From positions 186,001 through 250,000 of the forward strand of contig NZ_JACVHC010000003.1 of the NCBI RefSeq assembly GCF_017976235.1: a DNA stretch of 64,000 bases, in the 5' to 3' direction. Source of the DNA: Pseudomonas anatoliensis. GTDB lineage: Bacteria; Pseudomonadota; Gammaproteobacteria; Pseudomonadales; Pseudomonadaceae. The notes beneath the pieces are model-generated. The model was not told where the DNA came from and ran no database searches. It was given only the letters and a program-made list of their open reading frames with translations. Positions 46,992-55,637 of the stretch are shown here, one piece after another. Position numbers and translations under genes: made by a program. Position 1 is the stretch's first letter; each line of letters begins with the position of its first letter.

Positions 46992-47498
46992 ATGTCCATT
47001 GCTAGCGACACTGTCCAGTACCTGCGTGACCACGCATTGGTGATCACAACAGCGGAGTCGTGTACGGCGGGCAAGATCGTCACGCTGTTATCCGAGGTAG
47101 AGGGTAGTGGTGAATTTATTGAATGTGGGTACGTCGTTTACTCGCCCCAAGCTAAAGAGCGTCTACTCCATGTCAGCCCTCAAACTATCGAAACCTTCAA
47201 CCTCACCAGCGTCGAGGTGGCTAGAGAAATGGCTACGGGGGCCTTGCGAGATAGCACCGCAAATGTCGCAATCGCAACTACCGGTATACTGGGGCCGGAC
47301 GATGTGGATGGCATCCCTGCAGGCACAATCTGTTTTGCTTGGGCGTTTCAGGCGGATGATGACTGCCATATCTTCAGTCATGAACACAGGTTCTTCGGAG
47401 GACGTTGTCAGGTGCAGGCAGAGGCGACGGAATATGCGTTGCAGTGGCTACCGCATTTTCATCGTCGTGCGCACGCTGGCGAGAAGGCTGAAGCCTGA
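46992..47498 (+). CDS. CinA C-terminal-type amidohydrolase (PncC-like)
   Basis: 168 residues from the ATG at 46992. The family core is intact: LVITTAESCTAGKIVTLLSEV, GGYV-type ECGYVVYSPQAKERLL, and ATTGILGPDD in place of the usual TGIAGP. Stand-alone CinA domains deamidate nicotinamide mononucleotide (PncC). The C-terminus (RRAHAGEKAEA) extends slightly. The stop overlaps the next start by 1 bp, giving a four-gene unit 46730-48470. Confidence 0.88.
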   Translation: MSIASDTVQYLRDHALVITTAESCTAGKIVTLLSEVEGSGEFIECGYVVYSPQAKERLLHVSPQTIETFNLTSVEVAREMATGALRDSTANVAIATTGILGPDDVDGIPAGTICFAWAFQADDDCHIFSHEHRFFGGRCQVQAEATEYALQWLPHFHRRAHAGEKAEA

Positions 47499-48016
47499 TG
47501 AACGAAGACTCCGATAACGCAGACCTGAGAAGCCGTGAACATCCGATTCGCGAGGATATGACCTACCAATTGAAAGTCTGGCGTTTCGAGCGCGTTGGCT
47601 GGTACGTATTGGTTTTAGTCGTTTTGATGGGCTTGATGGGTGTCTTTTCCAGAGGCCTGCTCAGTTCAAGAGATGTCCGCAGTGAGGACGGTAAAGTCAG
47701 AGTGGAATATGAAATGTTCCATCGCAATGGCTCGACAAATTCGATGAAAATCACTTTGCGTTCGACGCCAGATTCTCAGGCAGAGCTGGAGCTCGCGGGT
47801 CAGCTATTGGAGGGCTTCAGTATCGAAACCCTACAACCCGAACCTCTGCGCTCAAGAAGTTCTTCAAAGGGCATCAGGCTCTGGCTACAGACCGACCTTG
47901 ATGGTCAAGCGACGCTATATATCACTCTGCGAGGGGATGGCCTTGGCTTCTACCGCAGTCAAGTCTCTTCACCGGGCACCAATGGCATAAAACTTGTGCA
48001 GTTCATTTTCCCTTAG
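47498..48016 (+). CDS. Hypothetical single-span membrane protein
   Basis: 172 residues. Cytoplasmic N-terminus of ~30 residues, one membrane helix (GWYVLVLVVLMGLMGVFSRG) and a periplasmic beta-rich domain (KVRVEYEMFHRNGSTNSMKI, GQATLYITLRGDGLGFY). It overlaps cinA by 1 bp and precedes the DUF421 gene by 7 bp, so the two membrane proteins probably act together. In other stress loci such a protein is often found upstream of DUF421; family not named. Confidence 0.72.
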   Translation: MNEDSDNADLRSREHPIREDMTYQLKVWRFERVGWYVLVLVVLMGLMGVFSRGLLSSRDVRSEDGKVRVEYEMFHRNGSTNSMKITLRSTPDSQAELELAGQLLEGFSIETLQPEPLRSRSSSKGIRLWLQTDLDGQATLYITLRGDGLGFYRSQVSSPGTNGIKLVQFIFP

Positions 48017-48023
48017 GTGATTT

Positions 48024-48470
48024 ATGGATTCGGTTTTGCGTGCTGGTGCGATGTATGTGGCCCTCATGGTGCTCTTCAAGATCGCTGGGCGGCGCTCCTT
48101 GGCGGAACTGACAACGTTCGATTTCATTCTGTTACTGATGATCGGTGAGGCGACTCAGCAAGCCCTACTGGGCGATGATTTTTCGCTCACTAATTCTGTG
48201 ATCGTCATCGTCACACTTGTCGCCATCGATGTTGGCTTGTCCCTTCTCAAACAGCGCTCGCGGTGGATCTCACGACTGATTGATGGCGAGCCGACCATAA
48301 TCGTCGAGAACGGAAAACTTCTCCACGAACGCCTGCGTCGTGCGCGTTTGCTAGAAGCGGATGTGATGGAGGCTGCACGTTCCAGCCAAGGCATTGAGAC
48401 GCTGGAAGAGATCAAGTTCGCAATCCTAGAGCGCAACGGCAAGATCTCCGTCATTGCCCGAGAAGACTGA
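48024..48470 (+). CDS. DUF421 (YetF-like) membrane protein
   Basis: 148 residues, the normal family length. MYVALMVLFKIAGRRSLAEL, TFDFILLLMIGEATQQALLG, the third helix, then DGEPTIIVENGKLLHERLRR and FAILERNGKISVIARE. Compared with the copy at 39107 it lacks the zinc ribbon. Coupled to the upstream membrane protein. Role unknown. Confidence 0.88.
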   Translation: MDSVLRAGAMYVALMVLFKIAGRRSLAELTTFDFILLLMIGEATQQALLGDDFSLTNSVIVIVTLVAIDVGLSLLKQRSRWISRLIDGEPTIIVENGKLLHERLRRARLLEADVMEAARSSQGIETLEEIKFAILERNGKISVIARED

Positions 48471-48560
48471 ATCGCGTGAGTCAATATGGACTTGTGGAAT
48501 TACTTGAACACCTCTGGACTCGGGGGGCCTAAGCATTATCAATCTGAGGAGGGCTTAACC

Positions 48561-48788
48561 ATGTCGGAAGCTACCAGCTATTTTGCAATTGCCGTCGCGG
48601 TGATCATTTTACTCGTTGATCTGTGGGCTATCGTAAGCGTGTTTCGAAGCGACAAGGCGGTGGGAGTCAAAGCCGGTTGGGCTATCGGGCTCATCATCTT
48701 CCCAGTCATTGGTCTAATCGTTTGGGGTGTTGCGGGGCCTCGTGGGATCAAGGAAGGCCCCTCGTCGCCAGAACACAGCAAAGGTTAG
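48561..48788 (+). CDS. PLDc_N domain membrane protein
   Basis: 75 residues from the ATG at 48561, which follows GAGGAGGGC; an upstream ATG at 48486 lacks a ribosome site. Two membrane helices (AIAVAVIILLVDLWAIVSVF; AGWAIGLIIFPVIGLIVWGV) ending VAGPRG, the pattern of the phospholipase-D N-terminal domain (PF13396) in stand-alone form. Small membrane protein of unknown function frequent in stress regions. Confidence 0.85.
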   Translation: MSEATSYFAIAVAVIILLVDLWAIVSVFRSDKAVGVKAGWAIGLIIFPVIGLIVWGVAGPRGIKEGPSSPEHSKG

Positions 48789-48920
48789 TCACTATCCGTT
48801 TGTCGTTCGCGCTGAAGGTTTTTGAAATTAACCCTGGCGCACTTGATTCAGATGTTTGTGGGCTGGCATTCGGTCTATCACCGAGTGAACCGCAGCCCTT
48901 ATTCGCCTGAGGAGAATGTC

Positions 48921-49805
48921 ATGTTCCTACATAACAAACGACTTCAATACACCGTGCGGGTTGCCCAGCCAAATCCTGGCTTAGCTAATTTATTACTAGA
49001 GCAGTTTGGGGGAGCTCAGGGCGAGCTCGCAGCGGCTTCCCGCTACTTCACCCAAGCCTTGGCAGAAGATGATCCAGGCAGAAAAGATCTGCTTATGGAT
49101 ATCGCCACCGAGGAGCTCAGTCACCTTGAGATCGTCGGGTCGATCATCGTGATGTTGAACAAAGGCGCCAAGGGACGAATGGCCGAAGGTGTCGAGGAGG
49201 AAGGCGAGCTATACCGCGCCATCAACGGAGCTGGTAACGACTCTCACATCACGAGTCTGTTGTATGGCGCAGGAGCTCCTTTGACTAACTCGGCTGGCGT
49301 ACCTTGGTCGGCAGCTTACGTCGATACCATCGGCGAACCCACAGCAGACATGCGCTCGAATATCGCCGCCGAGTCGAGAGCGAAGATTGTTTACGAACGT
49401 TTGATGAATGTCACCGACGATCCCGGTGTGAAAGAAGCCTTGGGATTTCTGATGACGCGTGAAATCGCCCACCAGTTGTCTTTCGAAAAAGCACTGCACG
49501 CCATCCAACCAAATTTCCCTCAGGGCAAACTGCCGGGCATGCCGGAGTTCACCAACGTCTACTTCAACATGTCACAGGGCGAAGGCAGCACTCGCGGCCC
49601 TTGGAACGAAGGGGACGATTGGAACTTCGTGGAAGATCCGACGCCAGCAGTGGATGGTGGAGATGGCACCGCCTCAGTGCAATTGAGCGCTGAGGACGAG
49701 GCGCTGCTGATGGATATGAAAGCCCGGACAATGTCCGACCCAGACAGCAACCCGATCACGGGTGCAGATTTAGGGGCCGGGGCACAAGGCGAACCACAAC
49801 CTTGA
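48921..49805 (+). CDS. Manganese catalase
   Basis: 294 residues from MFLHNKRLQYTVRVAQPNPG (GAGGAGAATGTC upstream). Di-manganese ligands are in the expected places: Glu of FGGAQGELAAASRY, the EELSHLEIVG pair, Glu of NIAAESRAKIVYERL and REIAHQLSFEKAL. The C-terminal NFVEDPTPAVDGGDG tail is typical. It removes hydrogen peroxide without heme. Its transcript ends at a strong hairpin. Confidence 0.95.
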   Translation: MFLHNKRLQYTVRVAQPNPGLANLLLEQFGGAQGELAAASRYFTQALAEDDPGRKDLLMDIATEELSHLEIVGSIIVMLNKGAKGRMAEGVEEEGELYRAINGAGNDSHITSLLYGAGAPLTNSAGVPWSAAYVDTIGEPTADMRSNIAAESRAKIVYERLMNVTDDPGVKEALGFLMTREIAHQLSFEKALHAIQPNFPQGKLPGMPEFTNVYFNMSQGEGSTRGPWNEGDDWNFVEDPTPAVDGGDGTASVQLSAEDEALLMDMKARTMSDPDSNPITGADLGAGAQGEPQP

Positions 49806-49811
49806 GAAGTG

Positions 49812-49838
49812 ACCGCACGCCCTCTGGCGTGCGGTTTT
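49812..49838 (+). terminator. Terminator of the Mn catalase gene
   Basis: ACCGCACGCC-CTCT-GGCGTGCGGTTTT, a perfect 10-bp stem with a short T-run, 6 bp after the stop codon. Confidence 0.88.
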
Positions 49839-49864
49839 CCATGTGACTCGGAGGGATTCACACC

Positions 49865-50017
49865 ATGGTTATCAAAAAAACTACCCATCAAAATCTAACC
49901 GTTCCTGAGATGTTCTACTCCACTTACGTCGCTTTTGAACGTGACGCCCAACGCGTATCCAGGCAGTTCCTGCTGTCGCTTTCCGTATCTACTGAAAAGT
50001 ACGACTCGAAGAAATAG
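49865..50017 (+). CDS. Small hypothetical protein upstream of ZIP transporter
   Basis: 50 residues (MVIKKTTHQNLTVPEMFYST..., ending EKYDSKK), with GGAGGG seven to eight bases before the ATG. It ends 8 bp before the ZIP gene, whose GGAGG overlaps its stop region, so the two are one transcript. No family recognised. Confidence 0.6.
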   Translation: MVIKKTTHQNLTVPEMFYSTYVAFERDAQRVSRQFLLSLSVSTEKYDSKK

Positions 50018-50025
50018 GAGGTAGC

Positions 50026-50955
50026 ATGCCCGAGCCGTTGACCTCATCAGGCGCACCGCCTCGCTCCTGGTTCACCCGATTCTCAGGAACTGGATGGGGC
50101 GGGCGCGCCTTCTGGTCAATCTTAATTTGTGTAACATTTTTCCTACTCATCTGCGGGTATGGCGCCTTTGTCGGCGCTAACAAACAAAATCTGCACTTTG
50201 CTTTTCTCGGTGGCATGTCAGGTTTCGCGGCGACGGCCATGGGAGCTGTCATAGCGATTGCGTTACGAGACATCGCCGCCCGCACACAAGACACAATGCT
50301 GGGCTTCGCCGCCGGCATGATGCTGGCCGCCAGTTCATTCTCGCTCATTCTCCCAGGGATCGAAGCAGCTCAAGCTCTCTGCGGAAACCAGCTACTCGCA
50401 GCATGTGTAGTTGTGGCGGGATTGGGATTGGGCGTAGCGCTGATGGTTGGCCTTGATCGTTTCGTCCCTCACGAACACGAGAAAAGCGGACGCCGGGGGC
50501 CGGACGCCCAGCGTATCAATCGTGTTTGGTTGTTCGTGCTGGCAATCACCCTGCATAACCTACCGGAAGGCATGGCCATTGGAGTGAGCTTCGCCAACGG
50601 CGATATGAAGGTCGGACTGCCACTGACCACTGCCATTGCCATTCAAGACATTCCCGAAGGTCTGGCAGTTGCCTTGGCATTACGCGTAACAGGCATCTCT
50701 GCGCTCCGCGCGGCGCTTATCGCGGTGGGCTCGGGGTTGATGGAACCTATTGGCGCCATCGTCGGATTGGGCATTTCCAGCAGCTTCGCATTGGGCTATC
50801 CCATAGCCCTCGGCTTGGCAGCGGGAGCCATGATTTTTGTGGTGTCTCATGAGGTCATTCCGGAGACTCATCGCAATGGTCATGAGACCCCGGCGACCTT
50901 AGGACTGATGCTCGGATTTGGCGTGATGATGTTCCTCGATACCGCTTTGGGTTAG
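50026..50955 (+). CDS. ZIP family metal transporter
   Basis: 309 residues, eight membrane helices. The metal-site helices are intact: TLHNLPEGMAIGVSF (helix 4), AIQDIPEGLAVALAL (helix 5) and the SHEVIPETH motif in helix 6. A hydrophilic loop HEHEKSGRRGP lies between helices 3 and 4. GufA-like branch; takes up zinc or other divalent metal such as Mn/Fe. An N-terminal extension of ~35 residues precedes the first helix. Position next to Mn catalase would fit manganese supply, an inference. Confidence 0.9.
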   Translation: MPEPLTSSGAPPRSWFTRFSGTGWGGRAFWSILICVTFFLLICGYGAFVGANKQNLHFAFLGGMSGFAATAMGAVIAIALRDIAARTQDTMLGFAAGMMLAASSFSLILPGIEAAQALCGNQLLAACVVVAGLGLGVALMVGLDRFVPHEHEKSGRRGPDAQRINRVWLFVLAITLHNLPEGMAIGVSFANGDMKVGLPLTTAIAIQDIPEGLAVALALRVTGISALRAALIAVGSGLMEPIGAIVGLGISSSFALGYPIALGLAAGAMIFVVSHEVIPETHRNGHETPATLGLMLGFGVMMFLDTALG

Positions 50956-51107
50956 CGACAAGCCTTTTATCCGTAACCTTGAAAATTTTCGGAACACCTT
51001 TTAAATCAGGCTGGTCAGTTTTTATGCACGGCAAATTTTGCATGCATGTTGATCCAACGCGGACGCTTACCAGGCGCCGTTAATGCTGACCAGAAGGAAG
51101 TTTAGAA

Positions 51108-51608
51108 ATGGCTAGAAAAACTGTCGAAGACTTGTTTATCCATGAACTCTCTGATGTTTACAGTGCGGAAAAGCAGATCACCAAAGCCTTGCCGCGCTTG
51201 GCGAAAGCGGCGACCAATCCATTGTTGGCTGATGCCTTTACCTCACACTTGGAAGAAACCCAAGGCCAGATTGAGCGCATCGATCAACTGGTCGAGCTGA
51301 CCGGTATCAAGCTGAAGCGCATGAAGTGCGTGGCCATGGAGGGGCTCGTCGAAGAGTCGAAAGAGCTGCTGGAAGAAATCGACAAAGGCGCCGTACTCGA
51401 CGCCGCACTAATCGGTGCGGCTCAAAAGGTGGAGCACTATGAAATTGCTGCCTACGGCACCCTCATAGCAATGGCAAAGCATCTAAAGCTCGACGACGCG
51501 GCTGCTTTATTAGCAGCAACACTTGCTGAAGAAAAAGGTGCGGACGAGAAGCTGTCCAAGATTGCCGAACAAGGTGGTAATCAAGCAGCGACCATGGAAT
51601 CTAAATAA
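51108..51608 (+). CDS. DUF892 ferritin-like protein (YciE type)
   Basis: 166 residues, four-helix bundle. TVEDLFIHELSDVYSAEKQI, SHLEETQGQIERIDQL, AQKVEHYEIAAYGTL and EEKGADEKLSKIAE carry the Glu/His positions of a di-iron site. YciE/YciF proteins rise in the general stress response. It stands alone with GAAGGAAG ribosome site. Confidence 0.92.
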   Translation: MARKTVEDLFIHELSDVYSAEKQITKALPRLAKAATNPLLADAFTSHLEETQGQIERIDQLVELTGIKLKRMKCVAMEGLVEESKELLEEIDKGAVLDAALIGAAQKVEHYEIAAYGTLIAMAKHLKLDDAAALLAATLAEEKGADEKLSKIAEQGGNQAATMESK

Positions 51609-51746
51609 AGGGTATCAGCAAACGTGCTGGTCGACGAAAAGGTGAGGTTGCGTCGACCAGCCTGGATAGGGAAATTTTTATCAACCGCAGAGCCATGGTG
51701 CTGAATTTTGCTAATGAACTCCAGAACTGCCAAGCAGGAGGAAACG

Positions 51747-51980
51747 ATGATTGATGAATCGTTAATTCGCGAAAGGGCGTACGCACTCTGGGTAAAAGAT
51801 GCTTGCCCAGAGGATGCTGATCTTTTTTATTGGTTTCTTGCCCGAGAGCAGCTCGAAACAGTGCTCAGGCGAACTCCCTTCGAAGAAGATGGATGCAAAG
51901 GAAATAATGAATTTTTTAGTGAAAAAACCAAGTCCGAGAATCAAGTAAACTTACGTTCTAGGAAGCGAGAGTCGGCGTGA
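51747..51980 (+). CDS. DUF2934 family protein
   Basis: 77 residues from MIDESLIRERAYALWVKDAC. The family core is RxRAYxLWxxxGxPxGxDxxxWxxAExxL, here RERAYALWVKDACPEDADLF YWFLAREQL; the variable C-terminal 40 residues are hydrophilic. AGGAGGAAACG upstream gives an excellent start. Function unknown; regularly found with DUF892 and Mn catalase in stress loci. Confidence 0.85.
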   Translation: MIDESLIRERAYALWVKDACPEDADLFYWFLAREQLETVLRRTPFEEDGCKGNNEFFSEKTKSENQVNLRSRKRESA

Positions 51981-52142
51981 GGACAGGCTCAACCAAACTG
52001 ATACAAACCATTCGATGTCATGTAAATCATGGTGTGGATTAAGCGGGTGCGGGCTACGGCCATTTTTGAAACTAACCATAAACGGAAAGGACGAGAACCC
52101 TCGATAAAATCCAGAGTTTCGTCCTTGATACGTAATTTCGGT

Positions 52143-53366
52143 CTAGGTAGTCAGAACACTTACGCTATCGTCGGTCTCCGGTTTAGATACATGATTAGAT
52201 CCGGGAGTCAGAATCACCTTTCGGCAATCCTCCTCTTTTTTATCGAAAATTTTATATCCCTCGGCGGCCTGTTCCAGTGACATGCGATGGCTGATGATGA
52301 CTTCCGGTGAAAGACGACCTGTTTCGATATGGTCGAGGAGCTCAGGTAGGAAGCGATGCACATGAGTCTGACCCATTTTGAAGGTCAGCCCCTTGTCAAA
52401 TGCGTCTCCGAACAGGAAGCCATGGATGAACCCAGAATAGACGCCTGGTACGCTCACAACGCCTCCGCGTCTGACTGCAGCGATACACTGACGTAAAGCT
52501 TTACCGCTGCTTCCCTCAAGCTTGAGTGTCGCGAGAATGGTTTCCGTCGTACTACCTTTTGCTTCAAACCCAACCGCATCCACCACGCCATCAACTCCCC
52601 GCATTCCTTTGGTTTGCCGAATGATCGTATCTGCAGGATCGTCGTCCTCATCGAAGTTGATCGGAATTACACCATATGTTTTCTGCGCGTAAGCCAAGCG
52701 GTAAGGATGGTGATCGACCATAAAAATTTGGTCGGCACCGAGCATCCTTGCACACGCCGCGCTCAACAATCCGACGGGGCCTGCACCGTAGATGGCGATG
52801 CTTGAGCCGTTACCAATCCCTGCGTTCGTTACAGCCTGATAAGCAGTTGGAAGGATGTCTGAAAGGAAAAGAACCTTTTCATCCGACAGCGTCCCCGGCA
52901 CTTTGAACGGCCCGGTGTTGGCTTTCGGTACGCGCACGTATTCGGCTTGCCCGCCAGCCACACCGCCATACATATGACTGAAGCCGAACAGCGCGGCTCC
53001 TGGTGGTATCGCCTTTTTATTTATGATCGCTCCGCGCCCCGTATTTGTTGTTTCGCAGGCCGCAAACAGATCCATCGCGCAGAAGAAACAGCTGCCGCAG
53101 GCGATTACAAAGGGAATTACCACGCGGTCGCCTGGTTGTACGGCGGTGACCGCTGAGCCTGCCTCTTCGACGATCCCCATGAACTCATGCCCGAAGATAT
53201 CGCCATGCTCGACAGTTGGAATCTTTCCTCGATAGAGATGGAGGTCAGATCCGCATATCGCCGTCGCGGTAACTCGAAGAATGATGTCATCACTTTCCTC
53301 GATAACCGGATCGGGAACCGTGTCGACTTTGACGCTATGCGCGCCGTGATAGGTGAGTGCTCTCAT
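52143..53366 (-). CDS. Zinc-dependent alcohol dehydrogenase (formaldehyde dehydrogenase-like)
   Basis: 407 residues of the medium-chain family. Catalytic zinc: [19 protein letters not shown], and the later acidic ligand; structural cysteines in [17 protein letters not shown]; Rossmann [10 protein letters not shown]. The extended [19 protein letters not shown] region and [16 protein letters not shown] match the branch containing glutathione-independent formaldehyde dehydrogenase. Oxidises an alcohol or aldehyde with NAD+; true substrate unknown. Divergent from the glycosyltransferase gene. Confidence 0.9.
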   Translation of the reverse strand: MRALTYHGAHSVKVDTVPDPVIEESDDIILRVTATAICGSDLHLYRGKIPTVEHGDIFGHEFMGIVEEAGSAVTAVQPGDRVVIPFVIACGSCFFCAMDLFAACETTNTGRGAIINKKAIPPGAALFGFSHMYGGVAGGQAEYVRVPKANTGPFKVPGTLSDEKVLFLSDILPTAYQAVTNAGIGNGSSIAIYGAGPVGLLSAACARMLGADQIFMVDHHPYRLAYAQKTYGVIPINFDEDDDPADTIIRQTKGMRGVDGVVDAVGFEAKGSTTETILATLKLEGSSGKALRQCIAAVRRGGVVSVPGVYSGFIHGFLFGDAFDKGLTFKMGQTHVHRFLPELLDHIETGRLSPEVIISHRMSLEQAAEGYKIFDKKEEDCRKVILTPGSNHVSKPETDDSVSVLTT

Positions 53367-53553
53367 AACGTCTTACCTACTTTAGCTGGATGGTAAGTGG
53401 GAGAGGAGGATCGAGGAAAGTAAGTTCACAGTGATATCGACGCAAATGACTAGCGGTCGCCTATGTTGGTACGTTCGTAATTTTTTAAACCTAATGGAGC
53501 GGAAGTGGGTCGACTGCAGGAGTCGGTAACTCAGGTAGTCGGAGGTGACGTTA

Positions 53554-54255
53554 ATGATCGGTGTTGTCATACCTGCCCACAATGAAGAGCATCACATCTC
53601 TGCGTGTCTAACATCTGTTCTGTCCGCCGCTGCACATCCTGCATTGGCAGGCCAGCCAGTCTCCGTAGTCGTCGTTTTAGATGATTGCTCTGATCAGACC
53701 GGACAGATCGTTGCAGCACACGGTGTCAGCGGGATCGAGGTTTCTTTCCAGAACGTGGGCAAGGCGAGAGCAACCGGTGCAGATCATCTTCTGGCCGCTG
53801 GCGCGAAGTGGCTTGCCTTCACCGATGCTGACACCGTAGTCCCACATGATTGGCTGGCGCGTCAGATTGGGTTCAAAGCTGATGCAGTTTGTGGAACAGT
53901 CGAGGTGGATAGCTGGAATATCCATGGAGACCTGGTTCGCTCAAAGTACATGGAGCTTTACCAGTTCATCGAGAATCACCGGCACATCCACGGAGCTAAC
54001 CTTGGCTTGAGTGCCGATGCCTATCGGAACGCAGGTGGGTTCCAGCATCTCACTGCACACGAAGATGTCCATTTGGTCGCTGACCTTAAGAGGATCGGTG
54101 CTCATATCGTTTGGACAGCAACGAATCCGGTCATCACCAGCGCCCGCAAGGATTACAAATGTCGTGGAGGGTTTGGAGAGTATCTGGTCAATCTGGGTGC
54201 CTCACTGGGATTGCCTGCACTTGATCCACAGCTTAGCGCCGGCGTCTCTCTTTAA
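53554..54255 (+). CDS. Family 2 glycosyltransferase
   Basis: 233 residues from MIGVVIPAHNEEHHISACLT (GGAGGTGACG upstream). GT-A fold with VVVVLDDCSDQT, the metal-binding FTDADTVV and the acceptor-side TAHEDVHLVADLKR. It lacks membrane helices. Likely transfers a sugar to a surface or small-molecule acceptor. The 29-bp gap to the next small gene suggests co-transcription. Confidence 0.88.
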   Translation: MIGVVIPAHNEEHHISACLTSVLSAAAHPALAGQPVSVVVVLDDCSDQTGQIVAAHGVSGIEVSFQNVGKARATGADHLLAAGAKWLAFTDADTVVPHDWLARQIGFKADAVCGTVEVDSWNIHGDLVRSKYMELYQFIENHRHIHGANLGLSADAYRNAGGFQHLTAHEDVHLVADLKRIGAHIVWTATNPVITSARKDYKCRGGFGEYLVNLGASLGLPALDPQLSAGVSL

Positions 54256-54283
54256 AAAAGCGCCGTCTGCAGGAGGGAACAAG

Positions 54284-54529
54284 TTGGAGTACATCGATTA
54301 CCTGCAATGGCCAGCCATGGTAGTGACGGTAGCCTCAGCCTGGTTCATCGGGTCGCAACGAGCGTACCGTCGCATGATCGCCTTTTGGGGATTTATCACC
54401 AGTAATGCGCTTTGGGTGATCTGGGGGCTTCACGCTGATGCCTATGCCCTGATACTTCTCGAGTGCATCCTTTTGGGGATGAATGCGCGTGGCTTCAAGA
54501 AGAATTTCGATGGTCAACGCCAGACCTAA
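54284..54529 (+). CDS. Small membrane protein, paralogue of the convergent gene
   Basis: 81 residues with a TTG start at 54284 (AGGAGGGA seven bases before). YIDYLQWPAMVVTVASAWFI, then SNALWVIWGLHADAYALILL and a basic end. Three membrane helices. It is clearly homologous to the gene on the opposite strand starting at 54777 (shared WPAMVVTV, GSQR, RRMI, SN-LWVIWG, AYALI, GFKKN/GLKKN). The two 3' ends overlap by 4 bp. I think of it as a small inner-membrane protein; function unknown. Confidence 0.8.
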   Translation: MEYIDYLQWPAMVVTVASAWFIGSQRAYRRMIAFWGFITSNALWVIWGLHADAYALILLECILLGMNARGFKKNFDGQRQT

Positions 54530-54777
54530 GAGTGCTCTTTTTCTTTACCCTTCGAATTTTTCTTGAGCCCTCGAAGGTTCATCAGGAAAAGACAAACCTG
54601 TAATACGATCAATGCATACGCGCCTGCGTAAAATCCCCAAATCACCCACAAAACGTTGCTCACACTGAAGCATACAAATCCGATCATCCGCCGTCTTGGC
54701 CGCTGCGATCCGATTAGCCATGCGGCGAGAACGGTAACAACCATTGCTGGCCATTGAACCCAATCCAGATAAGCCAA
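54526..54777 (-). CDS. Small membrane protein, convergent paralogue
   Basis: 83 residues, MAYLDWVQWPAMVVTVLAAW, IGSQRPRRRMIGFVCFSVSN, VLWVIWGFYAGAYALIVLQV, ending KKNSKGKEKEHS. Three membrane helices with the same topology as its partner at 54284, tail to tail with it. Confidence 0.82.
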   Translation of the reverse strand: MAYLDWVQWPAMVVTVLAAWLIGSQRPRRRMIGFVCFSVSNVLWVIWGFYAGAYALIVLQVCLFLMNLRGLKKNSKGKEKEHS

Positions 54778-54829
54778 TTTATCCCCCGTTACAGTTCAGT
54801 GAAAAGATTCGATATCGATGTCACCCTAT

Positions 54830-55057
54830 TCAATCGGGCTTTTGATGGTTGGATGAAGTTTTCGATTTGCCGAGAATGTAGCAAGGATGAAGATGACCAT
54901 TGGGATGGGTTGTGACGACCACAGATATCAATGACCAGCCCTCGTGAAGCTTTAGGTTTGCTTCGTTGGCTGATAGCACTTCCATGACTTGGATTGTGTC
55001 GGAAATATGCATTTCGTCTATCTCAAATCGTAGGGGGTCAAATATTAGGCGTCGCAC
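54830..55057 (-). CDS. Hypothetical protein
   Basis: 75 residues: MRRLIFDPLRFEIDEMHISD, TIQVMEVLSANEANLKLHEG, WSLISVVVTTHPNGHLHPCY, ILGKS. It looks like a compact soluble alpha/beta protein. Similar short proteins with the LHEGW(K/S)L(L/I)-V end occur in Pseudomonas; no name can be given. Confidence 0.6.
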   Translation of the reverse strand: MRRLIFDPLRFEIDEMHISDTIQVMEVLSANEANLKLHEGWSLISVVVTTHPNGHLHPCYILGKSKTSSNHQKPD

Positions 55058-55148
55058 AAGAGGAAGGGTTCCTTTATTGGTGCCTCGCTCAGTTGGATCA
55101 TTCGCGCTAGCGCCGGGTCTACATTGACATTATTTGAAGGTTGATCAA

Positions 55149-55592
55149 GTGAGCAAAATCATCAGCGCACATGACTTACAAATTGACCTTCAAAGTGCGA
55201 ACGAACCCGGTTTCTTCAAATGGCTGATCGCCAGTTTCCTGATGGGCAAAAGAATCCAGGGGCCGATTGCCGCCAAGGCGTACCAGGTGATCGTCGTGAA
55301 ACACCATCGAGATACGCCGCACAAATTGGCGAGTTGCACTCACCGCCAGTTGGTCATGATGCTTGGTGAGGCTCACTACGTCCGTTACGACGAGACCACC
55401 GCGTCGCGGTTATTGGCATTGGCTAACAAGATGAATGCTGAATATCACGGCAAGGTCAGCAACATCGTCGCGGCAAGCGCAGATCGTAAGGCCTTCGAAA
55501 AGCGGCTATCTGAATTTGAAGGGATTGGGCCGAAAACCATTGAGATTTTTATGAGGGAAGCAGCTGCATTGCTCTTCAGACCCTCCTGCTAA
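55149..55592 (+). CDS. Helix-hairpin-helix DNA glycosylase-like protein
   Basis: 147 residues from the GTG at 55149; a TTG at 55134 is an alternative. FFKWLIASFLMGKRIQGPIA and the C-terminal EFEGIGPKTIEIFMREA (HhH-GPD-like hairpin) resemble endonuclease III relatives. It is much shorter than Nth (about 210), has no iron-sulfur cysteines, and the catalytic Lys/Asp pair cannot be located with confidence (the loop has IGPKTIEIF where Nth has VGRKTA-V). A DNA-binding or repair role is plausible. Confidence 0.7.
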   Translation: MSKIISAHDLQIDLQSANEPGFFKWLIASFLMGKRIQGPIAAKAYQVIVVKHHRDTPHKLASCTHRQLVMMLGEAHYVRYDETTASRLLALANKMNAEYHGKVSNIVAASADRKAFEKRLSEFEGIGPKTIEIFMREAAALLFRPSC

Positions 55593-55637
55593 CTCTTATC
55601 TACACTGCCTCCCAGTTGCGTGCAGCATGGAGAAATC

